Source: Bradyrhizobium ottawaense (GTDB taxonomy: Bacteria; Pseudomonadota; Alphaproteobacteria; Rhizobiales; Xanthobacteraceae). From it: DNA of 64,000 bases. Location: positions 6,734,001 to 6,798,000 of the forward strand of contig NZ_CP029425.2 in the NCBI RefSeq assembly GCF_002278135.3. Reading direction: 5' to 3'. The notes below the pieces were generated by a model that saw only the letters and a list, made by a program, of their open reading frames with translations, made no database searches and had not been told where the DNA came from. Positions 28,065 to 37,937 of the stretch are shown here, piece after piece; the first letter of the stretch is position 1, and every line of letters starts with the position of its first letter. Position numbers and translations under genes: made by a program.

Positions 28065-28075
28065 GCGCGTGACGC

Positions 28076-28549
28076 TCAGGCCACGACGTCGACAACGACC
28101 GCCTTCAACGCGTCCCGCACATCGGCCGGCCTCAGCCGCACCTGCAAACCGCGCTGGCCGCCGTTGAGATAGACCTGATCATGCCCGAGCGCGCTCTGTT
28201 CGATCACGGTGCGCACGGGCTTGCGCTGACCGAACGGGCTGATGCCGCCAACCTTGTAGCCGGTGACGCGCTCGGCCTCGGGCGGCTTCATCATCTGCGC
28301 CGACTTGCCGCCGGCAGCGGCAGCAAGCTTCTTCATGGAGATCTCCTGGTCGGACGGCACGATCACGCAGACCGGCTTGCCGTCCACCAGCGCCATCAGC
28401 GTCTTCAAGACGCGCGCGGGGTTCTCACCGAGCGCGGCGGCCGCCTGAAGGCCGATGCTCTCGGCGTCAGGATCGTAGTCGTAGGCGTGGACGGAGAAGG
28501 CAATACCGGCCGCCGTGAGCGCGCGTGTGGCTGGGGTGGCTTTGGACAT
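28076..28549 (-). CDS. ybaK: Cys-tRNA(Pro)/Cys-tRNA(Cys) deacylase YbaK
   Basis: This 157-residue protein is a stand-alone editing domain that hydrolyses Cys wrongly attached to tRNA(Pro). Family marks are FSVHAYDYDPDAESIGLQAAAALGE, VFKTL-like RVLKTLMALVDG and the conserved Lys region KKLAAAAGGKSAQM. VGGISPFGQRKPVRTVIE is the substrate-binding loop. The length is normal. It converges with the GntR gene and has no functional tie to its neighbours. Confidence 0.92.
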   Translation of the reverse strand: MSKATPATRALTAAGIAFSVHAYDYDPDAESIGLQAAAALGENPARVLKTLMALVDGKPVCVIVPSDQEISMKKLAAAAGGKSAQMMKPPEAERVTGYKVGGISPFGQRKPVRTVIEQSALGHDQVYLNGGQRGLQVRLRPADVRDALKAVVVDVVA

Positions 28550-28613
28550 GGGTCACATCTACCACCGTCATTGCGAGGAGCGAAGCGGTGGGGGTGTAAT
28601 TGCCGCCACACAT

Positions 28614-28750
28614 CCGCTGTCGTCCCCGCGCACGCGGGGACCCATAACCCCAGGGAGGAGTTTGGCGAAGGCTCGACGTTTGGTACTAAGACCGTCCGCA
28701 ATCGAGAAATCACGCGGTATGGGTCCTCGCATTCGCGAGGACGACAGCGG
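28614..28750. repeat. Long imperfect inverted repeat (rhizobial dispersed element)
   Basis: Two 33-base arms at 28614-28646 and 28718-28750 are inverted copies of each other with 29 of 33 positions matching. Each arm itself contains a small palindrome (CCCCGC...GCGGGG). The outer sequence TATGGGTCC ... GGACGACAG is of the kind scattered in Bradyrhizobium intergenic regions. The related CATTGCGAGGAGCGAAGC motif lies just upstream (28569-28586). Confidence 0.75.
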
Positions 28751-28752
28751 AA

Positions 28753-28775
28753 TTTGGAGGCGCTATGCCTCCAAA
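28753..28775 (-). terminator. Hairpin downstream of the formate dehydrogenase operon
   Basis: TTTGGAGGC and GCCTCCAAA form a perfect nine-pair stem around a five-base loop, 22 bases past the fdsA stop. On the minus strand it is followed only by TTCC, so it may be a weak or Rho-assisted terminator. Confidence 0.5.
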
Positions 28776-28797
28776 CCCCGCTGGGAGGAGGTCTTCC

Positions 28798-31566
28798 CTA
28801 CTCCGCCGCGTCCCGCATCTCCGCGCGTTCGGCTCTGGCCGCGCAGAACTTGAATTCCGGGATCTTGCCGAACGGATCGAGCGCCGGGTTGGTCAACAGG
28901 TTCGCCGCCGCCTCTGCGTAGCAGAACGGCATGAACACCATGTTCTCCGGCACGTCGCGGTCGGAGCGGACCTTGACCTCGACGGCGCCGCGGCGAGTCT
29001 CCAGGCGAATGAAATCGCCCGGCACCAGCTTCTTCTTGTGCATGTCCTTCGGCGACATGAACGCGACCGCCTCGGGCTCGATCTGGTCCAGCACCTGCGC
29101 GCGGCGGGTCATCGAGCCGGTGTGCCAGTGCTCCAGCACGCGGCCGGTCGACAGCACCATCGGATATTCGGCGTCGGGGATCTCGTCGGGCGGGATGACC
29201 TTGGCCGGCACGATCTTGCCGCGGCCGCTCGCGGTCGGGAAGCCCGTGGTGAAGATGATCTCGTTGCCGGGCTGGTCCGGACCGTCGACCGGATAGGTCA
29301 CCGCGCCTTCGCGCACCAGCCGCTCCCAGGTGATGTTCTTCAGCGACGGCATCAGCTCTGCCATCTCGGTGAAGACGTCGCCGGGACCGGCATAATTCCA
29401 CGGCAGGCCCATGCGCTTGCCGATCTCCTGAATGATCCAGAGATCCTGTCGCGCATCGCCCGGCGGCTTGATCACCTGGCGCGCGAGTTGCACGCGGCGA
29501 TCGGTGTTGGTGAAAGAGCCCTCCTTCTCGGCGAAGGCCGAGGCCGGCAGGATCACGTCGGCGTGGAACGCGGTCTCGGTCACGAAGAGGTCCTGCACCA
29601 CGAGATGGTCGAGCATGGCGAGCGCGTGGCGCGCGTGCTGGAGATCGGGGTCCGACATCGCGGGGTTTTCGCCCTCGATATACATGCCCTTGATCTCGCC
29701 GGCATGGATCGCGTTCATGATCTCGACCACCGTGAGGCCGCGCACGGGATCGAGATCCTGCTGCCACAGCTTCTCGAAGGCCCCGCGCAAGTCGTCGCGG
29801 CCGACCGGCTGGTAATCCGGCAGGAACATCGGGATCAGGCCGGCATCGGAGGCGCCCTGCACGTTGTTCTGGCCGCGCAGCGGATGCAGGCCGGTGCCGG
29901 GGCGGCCAACCTGGCCGGTGATCAGCGCGAGCGCGATCAGGCAGCGCGCATTGTCGGTGCCGTGGACGTGCTGGCTGATGCCCATGCCCCAGAAGATGAT
30001 CGACGATTTTGCCCGCGCATAGGCGCGCGCAACCTCGCGCAGCGTTTGCGCCGGGACGCCGCAGATCGCCTCCATCTTCTCCGGCGTGAATTCCTTGATC
30101 TTCTCCTTGAGGTCCTCAAAACCCTCGGTGTAGCCGGCGATGTACTGGTCGTCGGTCAGGCCTTCAGTGATGATCGTGTTGATCATCGCGTTCAGCATGG
30201 CGACGTCGGAGCCGGGCTTGAACTGCAGATGCTTGGTCGCATGGCGCGACAGCGTCTGCCGGCGCGGGTCCATCACGAACAGCTTGGCGCCGTTCTGCTT
30301 GACCGCGTTCTTGATGAAGGTCGCGGCGACCGGATGGTTTACGGTCGGGTTGGCGCCGATCACGATGATGACCTCGGCGTCCATCGCCGCGGAAAACGGC
30401 GCCGACACGGCGCCCGAGCTGAGACCTTCGAACAGCGCCGCCACCGACGAGGCGTGGCACAGCCGGGTGCAGTGGTCGACATTGTTGGAGCCGAAACCGG
30501 TGCGCACCAGCTTCTGGAACAGATAGGCCTCTTCGTTCGAGCCCTTGGCCGAGCCGAAGCCGGCGAGCGCCTTCACGCCGTTCGTGTCGCGGATCTTGAC
30601 GAGACCCTTGGCCGCGATGTCGAGCGCCTCTTCCCAGCTCGCTTCGCGGAAATGCGTGAACGGATTGGCGGGATCGACCTGGTCGTTGGCATCCTTCTTC
30701 GCATTGGGCAGCCGCACCAGCGGCTTGGTCAGGCGGTGCGGATGGTGGATGTAGTCGAAGCCGAAGCGGCCCTTCACACAGAGGCGGTTGTGATTGGCAG
30801 GGCCATCGCGGCCCTCGGCATAGATCACCTTCTCGTCCTTGACCTCGTAGGTCACCTGGCAGCCGACGCCGCAGAACGGGCAGAGCGAATCCACCTTCTT
30901 GTCCGCGTAAGTCACGCGGGTCTGCTTCTCGTCGAGCATCACGGCCGGCATCAATGCGCCGGTCGGGCAGGCCTGAACGCATTCGCCGCAGGCGACGCAG
31001 GTGGACTCGCCCATGGGATCGTCGAAGTCGAACACGATCTTCGAGCCATGGTTGCGATAAGCCATGCCGATGACGTCGTTGACCTGGACCTCGCGGCAGG
31101 CGCGCACGCACAGGCCGCACTGGATGCAGGCGTCGAGGTTGACGCGCATCGCCGGATGGCTGGCGTCGGTTGCCCAGCGCTCGGCGGCCGGGAAGCGGCT
31201 CTCGGTGACGCCTGTCGTCTCGGCCCAGTGCCAGAACTTCGAATCCGGATCGTGCGAAGTCTCGCGCGCCGGCTGGTCGGCGACCAGCAGCTCCATCACC
31301 ATCTTCTGCGCCGACACCGCGCGCGCGGATTCGGACTTCACCTTCATGCCGACCGACGGCGTACGCTTGCAGGACGCGGCCAGCACGCGCTCGCCCTCGA
31401 TCTCGACCATGCAGGCACGGCAATTGCCGTCAGGCCGATAATCGGGCGCGGGTGAATAGCACAGATGCGGGATCTCGCGGCCCTGGCGTTTTGCGACTTG
31501 CCAGATCGTCTCGCCGGGATTGGCTTCGACCTGCTTGCCGTCGAGCTCAAACGTAATCTTGGTCAT
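28798..31566 (-). CDS. fdsA: NAD-dependent formate dehydrogenase, molybdopterin alpha subunit
   Basis: This 922-residue subunit oxidises formate to CO2 at a bis-MGD Mo or W centre. In order: a plant-type [2Fe-2S] domain (Cys36, 49, 52, 66), a NuoG-like His-Cys3 segment, two 4Fe-4S motifs (CIQCGLCVRAC, CVACGECVQAC), the catalytic domain beginning CPFCGVGC, and the active-site Cys-His in DHCTRLCHASSV, where selenocysteine occurs in some relatives. The C-terminal MGD-binding domain includes LSTGRVLEHWHTGSMTRR. The start overlaps the beta gene by four bases. The alpha-beta architecture matches the two-subunit methylotroph FDH1. Symbol by homology; fdh1A would be equally apt. Confidence 0.95.
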   Translation of the reverse strand: MTKITFELDGKQVEANPGETIWQVAKRQGREIPHLCYSPAPDYRPDGNCRACMVEIEGERVLAASCKRTPSVGMKVKSESARAVSAQKMVMELLVADQPARETSHDPDSKFWHWAETTGVTESRFPAAERWATDASHPAMRVNLDACIQCGLCVRACREVQVNDVIGMAYRNHGSKIVFDFDDPMGESTCVACGECVQACPTGALMPAVMLDEKQTRVTYADKKVDSLCPFCGVGCQVTYEVKDEKVIYAEGRDGPANHNRLCVKGRFGFDYIHHPHRLTKPLVRLPNAKKDANDQVDPANPFTHFREASWEEALDIAAKGLVKIRDTNGVKALAGFGSAKGSNEEAYLFQKLVRTGFGSNNVDHCTRLCHASSVAALFEGLSSGAVSAPFSAAMDAEVIIVIGANPTVNHPVAATFIKNAVKQNGAKLFVMDPRRQTLSRHATKHLQFKPGSDVAMLNAMINTIITEGLTDDQYIAGYTEGFEDLKEKIKEFTPEKMEAICGVPAQTLREVARAYARAKSSIIFWGMGISQHVHGTDNARCLIALALITGQVGRPGTGLHPLRGQNNVQGASDAGLIPMFLPDYQPVGRDDLRGAFEKLWQQDLDPVRGLTVVEIMNAIHAGEIKGMYIEGENPAMSDPDLQHARHALAMLDHLVVQDLFVTETAFHADVILPASAFAEKEGSFTNTDRRVQLARQVIKPPGDARQDLWIIQEIGKRMGLPWNYAGPGDVFTEMAELMPSLKNITWERLVREGAVTYPVDGPDQPGNEIIFTTGFPTASGRGKIVPAKVIPPDEIPDAEYPMVLSTGRVLEHWHTGSMTRRAQVLDQIEPEAVAFMSPKDMHKKKLVPGDFIRLETRRGAVEVKVRSDRDVPENMVFMPFCYAEAAANLLTNPALDPFGKIPEFKFCAARAERAEMRDAAE

Positions 31567-33269
31567 TCGGCCGCTTCCTTGAACTCGTCAGGGAAATATT
31601 TGATCACGGTGGTCAGCGGATTCGATGCCGCCTGTCCAAGCCCGCAAATCGAGGCATCGCGCATCGCCTGGCTCAATTCTTCCAGAAGTGCGCGGTTCCA
31701 CACCGGCTTCTGCATCAGCAGCGCCGCCTTCTGGGTTCCGACGCGGCACGGCGTGCACTGGCCGCAGCTCTCGTCCTCGAAGAACTTCATCAGGTTCAGC
31801 GCCGCCGCACGCACGCTGTCCTTCTGCGACAGGATCACGATCGCGGCCGAGCCGATGAAGCAGCCGTATTTTTCCAGCGTGCCGAAATCGAGCGGGATGT
31901 CGTCCATCGACGCCGGCAGGATGCCGCCGGACGCGCCGCCCGGCAGGTACGCATAGAATTGATGGCCATCGGCCATGCCGCCGCAATATTCGTCGATCAG
32001 CTCGCGCACGGTGATGCCCGCGGGTGCGAGCTTCATGCCGGGATTTTTCACGCGGCCCGAGACCGAGAAGCTGCGCAGGCCGTGACGCTCGTGGCGACCA
32101 TGGCCCTTCCACCAGTCGGCGCCCTTCTCGACGATGTCGCGCACCCACCACAGCGTCTCGATGTTGTTGATCAGCGTCGGCAGGCCGAACAGGCCGACCT
32201 GGAACGGATAAGGCGGCTTGTGCCTGGGCAGGCCGCGCTTGCCCTCGATGCTCTCCAGCAGCGAGGATTCCTCGCCGCAGATGTAGGCGCCGGCGCCGCG
32301 GCGCATGTGCAGCGTCGGGCCGCCCGGAGGAAGCTTTGCGATCTCGCGCTCCAGGATCTCGCGTGAGGCCGGATATTCGTCGCGCAGGTAGATATAGACA
32401 TCGGAGGCCTGCACCACATGCGCGCCGATCAGCATGCCCTCGATGAAGCGATGCGGGTCGCTTTCGAGATAGACGCGGTCCTTGAACGTGCCGGGCTCGC
32501 CCTCGTCGCCGTTGATCGCCATCAGCCGCGGGCCGGGTTCACCGAGCACCGCGCGCCATTTGCGTCCCGTCGGGAAGCCAGCGCCGCCAAGGCCGCGCAG
32601 CGAGGCGTCGTCGAGCGCCTTCAGCAGATCGTCCTTGGACAACTCGCCCGAGCGCAAACGGTTGAGCAGCTTGTAGCCGCCATCAGCGACATAGGCGTCG
32701 TAGTCGACATATTTGGGCAGATGCGCGTGGGCGTCGCCGGCCTTCGCGGCCGCCATCACATTGGCGACGGTCGCATGATCGACGAAGTTGTGGCCGACTT
32801 CCGCGGCTGGCGCGGTGTCGCAGCGGCCGACGCAGGGCGCGCGGACGACGCGGATACCAGGACCCGATGAGCTCTGCAAATCCTCGAGCAGCTTCTCGGC
32901 CCCGAGCATCGCGCAGGTGATAGAATCGCAGACGCGGATCGTCAGCGGGGCGATATCCGGCTCGCCTTCCTTCACCACGTCGAAATGCGCGTAGAACGTC
33001 GCGGTCTCGAACACCTCGGCGAAGGCGAGCTTCATCTCGTCGGCGAGCGCGGCCAGATGCGCGGCCGAGATCTGATGATATCTGTCCTGGATCAGGTGCA
33101 GATATTCGATCAGGAGATCACGCCGCCGCGGCCTGTCGCCGAGCAGCTGCTCGATCTCGTGCGCGGCGGTGGGATCGACCTGCCGCCCCTTGGGCGTGGC
33201 CTTGGCTCGCTTGCGTCCCTCACCGGGATGCTCGAACGGGCGGACCTTGTGCACGTCGTCGTGGCTCAT
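31563..33269 (-). CDS. fdsB: NAD-dependent formate dehydrogenase, fused NuoE/NuoF beta subunit
   Basis: This 568-residue diaphorase subunit takes electrons from the alpha subunit to NAD+. Residues about 25-180 form a NuoE-like [2Fe-2S] domain with Cys in VCDSITCAML and APCVGRCDTAP. Residues about 200-568 are NuoF-like, with the NADH/FMN loop LRGLGGAGFPTGRKW, GDEGEPGTFKDR and the 4Fe-4S motif ESCGQCTPCRVGT. In the Ralstonia-type enzyme these are separate genes (fdsG, fdsB); here they are fused, as in methylotroph FDH1. No fdsD-like small gene follows. Confidence 0.95.
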   Translation of the reverse strand: MSHDDVHKVRPFEHPGEGRKRAKATPKGRQVDPTAAHEIEQLLGDRPRRRDLLIEYLHLIQDRYHQISAAHLAALADEMKLAFAEVFETATFYAHFDVVKEGEPDIAPLTIRVCDSITCAMLGAEKLLEDLQSSSGPGIRVVRAPCVGRCDTAPAAEVGHNFVDHATVANVMAAAKAGDAHAHLPKYVDYDAYVADGGYKLLNRLRSGELSKDDLLKALDDASLRGLGGAGFPTGRKWRAVLGEPGPRLMAINGDEGEPGTFKDRVYLESDPHRFIEGMLIGAHVVQASDVYIYLRDEYPASREILEREIAKLPPGGPTLHMRRGAGAYICGEESSLLESIEGKRGLPRHKPPYPFQVGLFGLPTLINNIETLWWVRDIVEKGADWWKGHGRHERHGLRSFSVSGRVKNPGMKLAPAGITVRELIDEYCGGMADGHQFYAYLPGGASGGILPASMDDIPLDFGTLEKYGCFIGSAAIVILSQKDSVRAAALNLMKFFEDESCGQCTPCRVGTQKAALLMQKPVWNRALLEELSQAMRDASICGLGQAASNPLTTVIKYFPDEFKEAAE

Positions 33270-33555
33270 CGATTCGTCTCGATCTCGTCTTTTAGAACGG
33301 CTCCAGTCTTAGCCCCTGGCATGCCAGATGCCAAGCAAATTATCATGCTCGCGGAAGCGGTTAAGCGCAGCCCAAGAGCAGCCCTGGGATCGCTGCCCGG
33401 ACACGACCTTGCGTTGGTCCAACGCGCCAATCGATAGAACGAAGCCTGAATTGGTCTGGAGATCAATAAAGGCTTCCCATGCTGCGATAGCGAAATCGTA
33501 TCGAGCTCCCGCTCCGGGACCACGGGTAACCCCTCAACGCCCCGATGCTGACGGG
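33270..33555. promoter_or_regulatory. Upstream region of the formate dehydrogenase operon
   Basis: The 286 bases between fdsB and the small secreted protein must hold the fds promoter. I found no copy of the GGACA-N3-TGTCC palindrome and no TGGCAC-N5-TTGC motif on either strand, so it does not seem to share the control of the nearby MFS gene. Confidence 0.35.
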
Positions 33556-33837
33556 TCAGCTTTTGCCCATGCACTCCTCGATATAGAACCAGCGCTCGTC
33601 GCCCGCGAGGCCCTTGGCCTTCACGTCCTTGCGGCACTCCCTGAGCTTCGACTTGTTGGCGCTCCACTTGGCCTTCATGTCCTTGAGCTTCTGCGCGGTC
33701 AGCTTGATCTTGCCGGGCTTGGCCTCGGTCGCGGCGGGCGGCGTTGCAGCCGGTGGCGCGGCAGTCCGTGCGGATGCGGATTGCAGGGCGCCGGCGACGA
33801 GCAGCACGGCGGCTGCACAAACGAGCTTACGAACCAT
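33556..33837 (-). CDS. Small secreted protein with a PsiF-like motif
   Basis: The 93-residue product starts at ATG 33837 with a signal peptide (MVRKLVCAAAVLLVAGALQS, cleavage near ASA). It continues with an Ala/Pro-rich linker and a basic helical region. The end, LRECRKDVKAKGLAGDERWFYIEECMGKS, has the Cys-X-Lys...Gly-Asp-Glu-Arg...Cys pattern of PsiF repeats, in one copy only. Function unknown. It sits between the MFS gene and the fds operon in the same orientation. Confidence 0.7.
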   Translation of the reverse strand: MVRKLVCAAAVLLVAGALQSASARTAAPPAATPPAATEAKPGKIKLTAQKLKDMKAKWSANKSKLRECRKDVKAKGLAGDERWFYIEECMGKS

Positions 33838-33922
33838 CGAATTCCCCCAGGGGTAGTTTTGAAACAATCGAAATGAGCGGCGGGAGCGCGCATGGTGCGC
33901 TCCCGCCGCGATGAACGTGCGA

Positions 33923-35575
33923 TCAGAAGATCTTGACCGCGCTCTCCAGCGTCTTCCAGACGCCCCAAGCGAGCGGCACGCCAACAAAGGCCCAGAACAG
34001 CGCCGCATTGGCATCCAGACCGCCCTTGCCGATGCCGAACGAGCCGTGCTGGACCGACGCCTCGCTCTTCGCACTGGCCGCCTGCAGGCGGGCCACCTCC
34101 TCGTGGCTCATGTTCCATTTCGGATCGACCGGCTTGATCAGGTAGTTGCAGATCAAACCGGCGATCAGCATGGCACACAGGATGTACATCGTCGTGTTGT
34201 AGAGCTGATCACGCGGCACACCGGCCGCGAGCTGGAACTCGCGGATGTAGTTGACCACGACCGGACCGATGATGCCGGCAGTCGACCATGCCGTCAGCAA
34301 CCGGCCATGGATGGCGCCGACGAACTGGGTTCCGAACATGTCGGCAAGATAGGCCGGCACCGTCGCGAAGCCGCCGCCGTACATCGACAGGATGATGCCG
34401 AACCCGAGCACGAACAGCAGTTTCGAGCCCATCGCCGCGAAGGTGGGCGCCAGCGCGTAGAGCACGATGCCGAGGATGAAAAACGTGTAGTAGGTGTTCT
34501 TGCGCCCCATGAGGTCCGACATCGACGCCCAGAAGAACCGGCCGCCGATATTGAACAGCGACAGCAGGCCGGCGAAGCCGGCGGCGATCGCCGCGATCGA
34601 TGCCTTCTGTTCGACCGAAAGCTGGCTGAACGTCAGCTCCGGATGCCCGATCAACTTGCCGGCGAAAATTTCCTGCAGCATGGGCGAGGCCATGCCGATC
34701 ACACCGATACCCGCCGAGACATTCAAGCAGAGCACCCACCAGATCAGCCAGAATTGCGGCGTCTTGTGCGCGTTGTTGAGGTGCACATGGTGCTCGGTGA
34801 TCATCGACTTCTTCTCGCTCGGCGGCGTCCAGCCATCGGGCTGCCAGCCGGGCGGCGTCACCCGATACGAAAAGGCACCGATCGTCATGAAGATGAAATA
34901 GATCACGCCCATCACGACGAAGGTCTGCCAGACGCCGACATCCGTTGCAGTCTTGAAGTAGTTGATCAGCAGATTGGCGAGCGGCGCACCGATCATCGCA
35001 CCACCGCCAAAACCCATGATGGCCATGCCCGTCGCCATGCCGCGGCGATCGGGGAACCATTTGATCAGCGTCGACACCGGCGAGATATAGCCGAGGCCGA
35101 GCCCGACGCCGCCGATGACGCCGGCTCCGAGCCACATGATCCAGAGTTGATGGACGTAGACGCCGAAGGCGCCGATCAAGAGGCCGCCGCCCCAGCAAAG
35201 CGCGGCAACGAAACCTGCCTTGCGCGGGCCGGCACGCTCGAGCCAGCCGCCCCAAATCGCGGCAGAGACGCCGAGCAGGACGAAGAACAGCGTGTACATC
35301 CAGCCGAGGCTTGCGACCTTCCAGTCGCACGTCGTGGTGAACAGCTCCTGCCACAACGAGATGTCGGGGCAAGCCTTGCTCTGCGTGATGCCGATCGAGC
35401 GCGACAGCGGCAGCCAGAACACCGAGAAGCCGTAGGCCATGCCGATGCAGAGATGGATGCACAGCGCGGCCGGCGGCACCAGCCAGCGATTGAACCCGGC
35501 CTTCGCGATCGTGCGTTCACGATCGAGGAAGCCGGAAGCACCAACCGGTGCAAGAACGGTATCGGCAGTCGTCAT
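33923..35575 (-). CDS. MFS carrier of the oxalate/formate antiporter family
   Basis: This 550-residue inner-membrane carrier has 12 predicted helices and the OxlT-family signature (GMAYGFSVFWLPLSRSIG; GGVGLGLGYISPVSTLIKWFPDRRGMATG). It is longer than OxlT (about 420) because of an internal loop (WQPDGWTPPSEKKS) and a C-terminal extension with a final helix. I prefer ATG 35575, eight bases after GGGAGGGA, over ATG 35581. A sigma-54 promoter and paired activator sites lie upstream. Neighbouring formate dehydrogenase suggests formate or oxalate as substrate; this is inference. Confidence 0.88.
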   Translation of the reverse strand: MTTADTVLAPVGASGFLDRERTIAKAGFNRWLVPPAALCIHLCIGMAYGFSVFWLPLSRSIGITQSKACPDISLWQELFTTTCDWKVASLGWMYTLFFVLLGVSAAIWGGWLERAGPRKAGFVAALCWGGGLLIGAFGVYVHQLWIMWLGAGVIGGVGLGLGYISPVSTLIKWFPDRRGMATGMAIMGFGGGAMIGAPLANLLINYFKTATDVGVWQTFVVMGVIYFIFMTIGAFSYRVTPPGWQPDGWTPPSEKKSMITEHHVHLNNAHKTPQFWLIWWVLCLNVSAGIGVIGMASPMLQEIFAGKLIGHPELTFSQLSVEQKASIAAIAAGFAGLLSLFNIGGRFFWASMSDLMGRKNTYYTFFILGIVLYALAPTFAAMGSKLLFVLGFGIILSMYGGGFATVPAYLADMFGTQFVGAIHGRLLTAWSTAGIIGPVVVNYIREFQLAAGVPRDQLYNTTMYILCAMLIAGLICNYLIKPVDPKWNMSHEEVARLQAASAKSEASVQHGSFGIGKGGLDANAALFWAFVGVPLAWGVWKTLESAVKIF

Positions 35576-35815
35576 AAGCATTCCCTCCCAAGCGCGGCCT
35601 TGCCGGCATATCGGTTTGCGACCGGTCGTGTGCGTGCTTGGCAGCCGCGCATGACAGGTCGGACTTCATTCATGCCGAAGTGGAATCGTCTGGTGCGCAT
35701 CCGTCTTGCGCGCCGAGCAAGCAACTGATCGCGGGCGATGTCCCTTCGCCTCGCAAGCAGCGTTGCCGTGACGGCTATCGCGCCCTCATCCCCCTCAACA
35801 CCCTGTCTTGAGAGG

Positions 35816-35832
35816 AGCAACGCGCGTGCCAG
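35816..35832 (-). promoter_or_regulatory. Sigma-54 (-24/-12) promoter for the MFS carrier
   Basis: Read leftward, the sequence is CTGGCACG-CGCG-TTGCT. It carries the invariant GG at -25/-24 and GC at -13/-12 and matches the consensus YTGGCACGRNNNTTGCW at all but one degenerate position. Transcription would start near 35805, 230 bases before the MFS ATG. Confidence 0.8.
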
Positions 35833-35883
35833 AAGTCGCATCGTGACGATTCAACGACTTCCCGCAGCGCAACGTGCCGTGCC

Positions 35884-35918
35884 GGACAGAATGTCCCGAA
35901 TCCAAGGACAAAATGTCC
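35884..35918. promoter_or_regulatory. Paired activator-binding palindromes (GGACA-N3-TGTCC x2)
   Basis: Two 13-base inverted repeats, GGACA-GAA-TGTCC (35884-35896) and GGACA-AAA-TGTCC (35906-35918), are 22 bases apart centre to centre, or two helical turns. They lie at about -85 and -107 from the predicted sigma-54 start. That is where a hexameric NtrC-type activator would bind; one is encoded 2 kb away. Confidence 0.75.
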
Positions 35919-35920
35919 AA

Positions 35921-37937
35921 TCAGGTCGCTTCGGGCAGCCACATCGTGAAGGTGCTCCCGGAACCGAGGTGGCTTTCGGCCGTGATCTGTCCGCCCTGAC
36001 GCTTGATCAGCGTCTGGCTGATGGAGAGGCCCAGTCCGGTGCCTTGCCGCCGTTTCGTGGTGTAGAAGGGGTCGAAAATCTTTGCGATCACGTCTGCGCT
36101 CATGCCGATGCCGGTATCAGTGACCTCGATGGCGACGCCTTGATGGCCGTCGCGCTCGGCATCGAAGGAGCGGAGCGTCAGGGTTCCGCCGTCCGGCATG
36201 GCGTGGATCGCGTTGACGATGAGATTGACCAGGACCTGCTGCAGCTCGTTCCGGTTCATCAGCACGAGCCGGCTGGCGCGGTCGTCCCTGACCACTGCGA
36301 TCTCGGTCTTGTTCAGAAGATGCTGCACCAGCGGCAGACAGTCGGAGATGACGCTTGTCGGCGCATGGCGCTCGACATAGCCGGCATATTCCTCCGGCCT
36401 TGCAAACTGCAGCAGCTTGGTCACGATCTGGCTGATGCGGTGAATCTGCTCGTCGAGCAGGCGAAACTCGACCTTCGCCTTGTCGGCATCGGCCCCGAAT
36501 ACGCTGCGGATGACGTCGAGATTGCCCTGCATCACCGCGATCGGATTGTTGATTTCGTGCGCAACGCCGGCGGTGATCTCGCCGATCGCAGCCAGCTTCT
36601 CGGACATGATGAGCTGCTTGGTGGTTGCCTCGAGCTTGAGATTGGCGTGCTCGAGATCCCGAGTGCGCTCCAGCACGCGGACGTTCAGTTCCTCATTCCA
36701 TTCCCGGAGCTGCCGGTCGCGTTCCTGGATCTGGTCGAGCAGGCTGTCGAGATGAACCGCGACGCGGCCGATCTCGTCACCCAACACCGGCATCTTGGTG
36801 CGGGCGGAGAGGTTCCCGCGCTCCACCTCGCCGATCGTCGCCGTGACGCGCTCCAGCGGCATGAAGATGGAGGTCGCCCAGCGCAGGAAGATCGGTACGG
36901 TCGCGGCGGTGATCGCGATGAACGCTGCGATGATGATCACCAACGTCTGGTATTTGGCTTCGCTGAACGGCTTCTCCAGAAAGCCGACATAGAGCATGCC
37001 GACCCGCTTGCCATAACTGTCGACCAGCGGCTCGTAAGCGGAGATGTACCAGTCATTGACCACGAAAGCACTGTCGAGCCAGGTGTGCCCGTCGCCCAGC
37101 ACGGCCGAGCGCACCGCCGCCGACACGCGCGTGCCGAGCGCGCGCCGTCCCTCGAACAGACGGACATTGGTCGATATCCGCACGTCGTCCAGGAACAGCG
37201 TCGCGGTGCCCTGGCTGCCCTCCGGAAGGCTCGCAGCGCGGTAGACGAGATCGTTGATCGTGTCGATGAATTCGAGATTCTGGTTGAGCAGCGTGCCGCC
37301 GACCAGCGCAGCGGCGCCTCCGTCAGGCAGCATCGCCCGGCTCGCCGCGTGCACGACCATGCCGCGCGTCTCCGTGCTGCGGTCGGTCGGCACCGCATTC
37401 GGGGTCGGCACGAGATCCAATCGCGCGCGCTCGGCCAGGGCCGGCGAAATTGCGGCCAGCTCGTCATTGCCGAAAATATCGACGCCGGTCGCAGGGACCT
37501 GACCCGACAGCGCCGACATGATGATCGGCCAGTCGCCTCTCGGTTGATGCTGCAGCGGGGGCGATGAGGCCAGAACGTCGCCGCGATCGTTGGTCAGATA
37601 CAGGAAATCGAGACCGATCTCCTTGCGGGTCTCGTCGAGCAGGTCCCGCAGCGAGCCGCGCGCATCCGGCGCCAGCACCTCCTGGAAGCGGGCCGACAGG
37701 CCGAGCGCCCGGATCTGGACGCCGGTCTTTTCCAGGATGCGGGCGAGATATTGATGGGCGATGGTGAGATCGCCGTTCACCTTGGAGATCAGGGCCGCGT
37801 CGAATTTCGCGTTCCAGCGATAGATCGCAACGCCGAGCAGGAGCGGCAGGATGACCAGCATCGGCAGCAGAGCGATCGCGAGCAACCGGAATCGGACGGA
37901 GCGTCCCCGCACGAGCTCACCGCTGCGGCGGGCACCA

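Larger units (their letters stand above)
35582..35920. other. 339-base regulatory gap upstream of the MFS carrier
   Basis: The gap holds no convincing gene; an 89-codon leftward frame here has atypical composition. It contains the sigma-54 promoter and the paired GGACA/TGTCC palindromes described separately, leaving a leader of about 230 bases before the MFS start codon. Confidence 0.7.

Noticed and set aside
28614..28750. Possible CRISPR or attachment-site repeat
   Set aside because: There are only two copies in inverted orientation, no regular spacers and no cas or integrase gene.
28765..31455. 896-codon frame antisense to formate dehydrogenase alpha
   Set aside because: It mirrors a well-conserved gene, shows no recognisable motif and has no ribosome site.
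33911..35728. 605-codon frame antisense to the MFS carrier
   Set aside because: The sense strand has a 12-helix carrier; the antisense product is a low-complexity His/Arg-rich chain.
35572..35841. 89-codon leftward frame over the sigma-54 promoter
   Set aside because: It would start upstream of the predicted transcription start and overlap the MFS start; composition is not coding-like.
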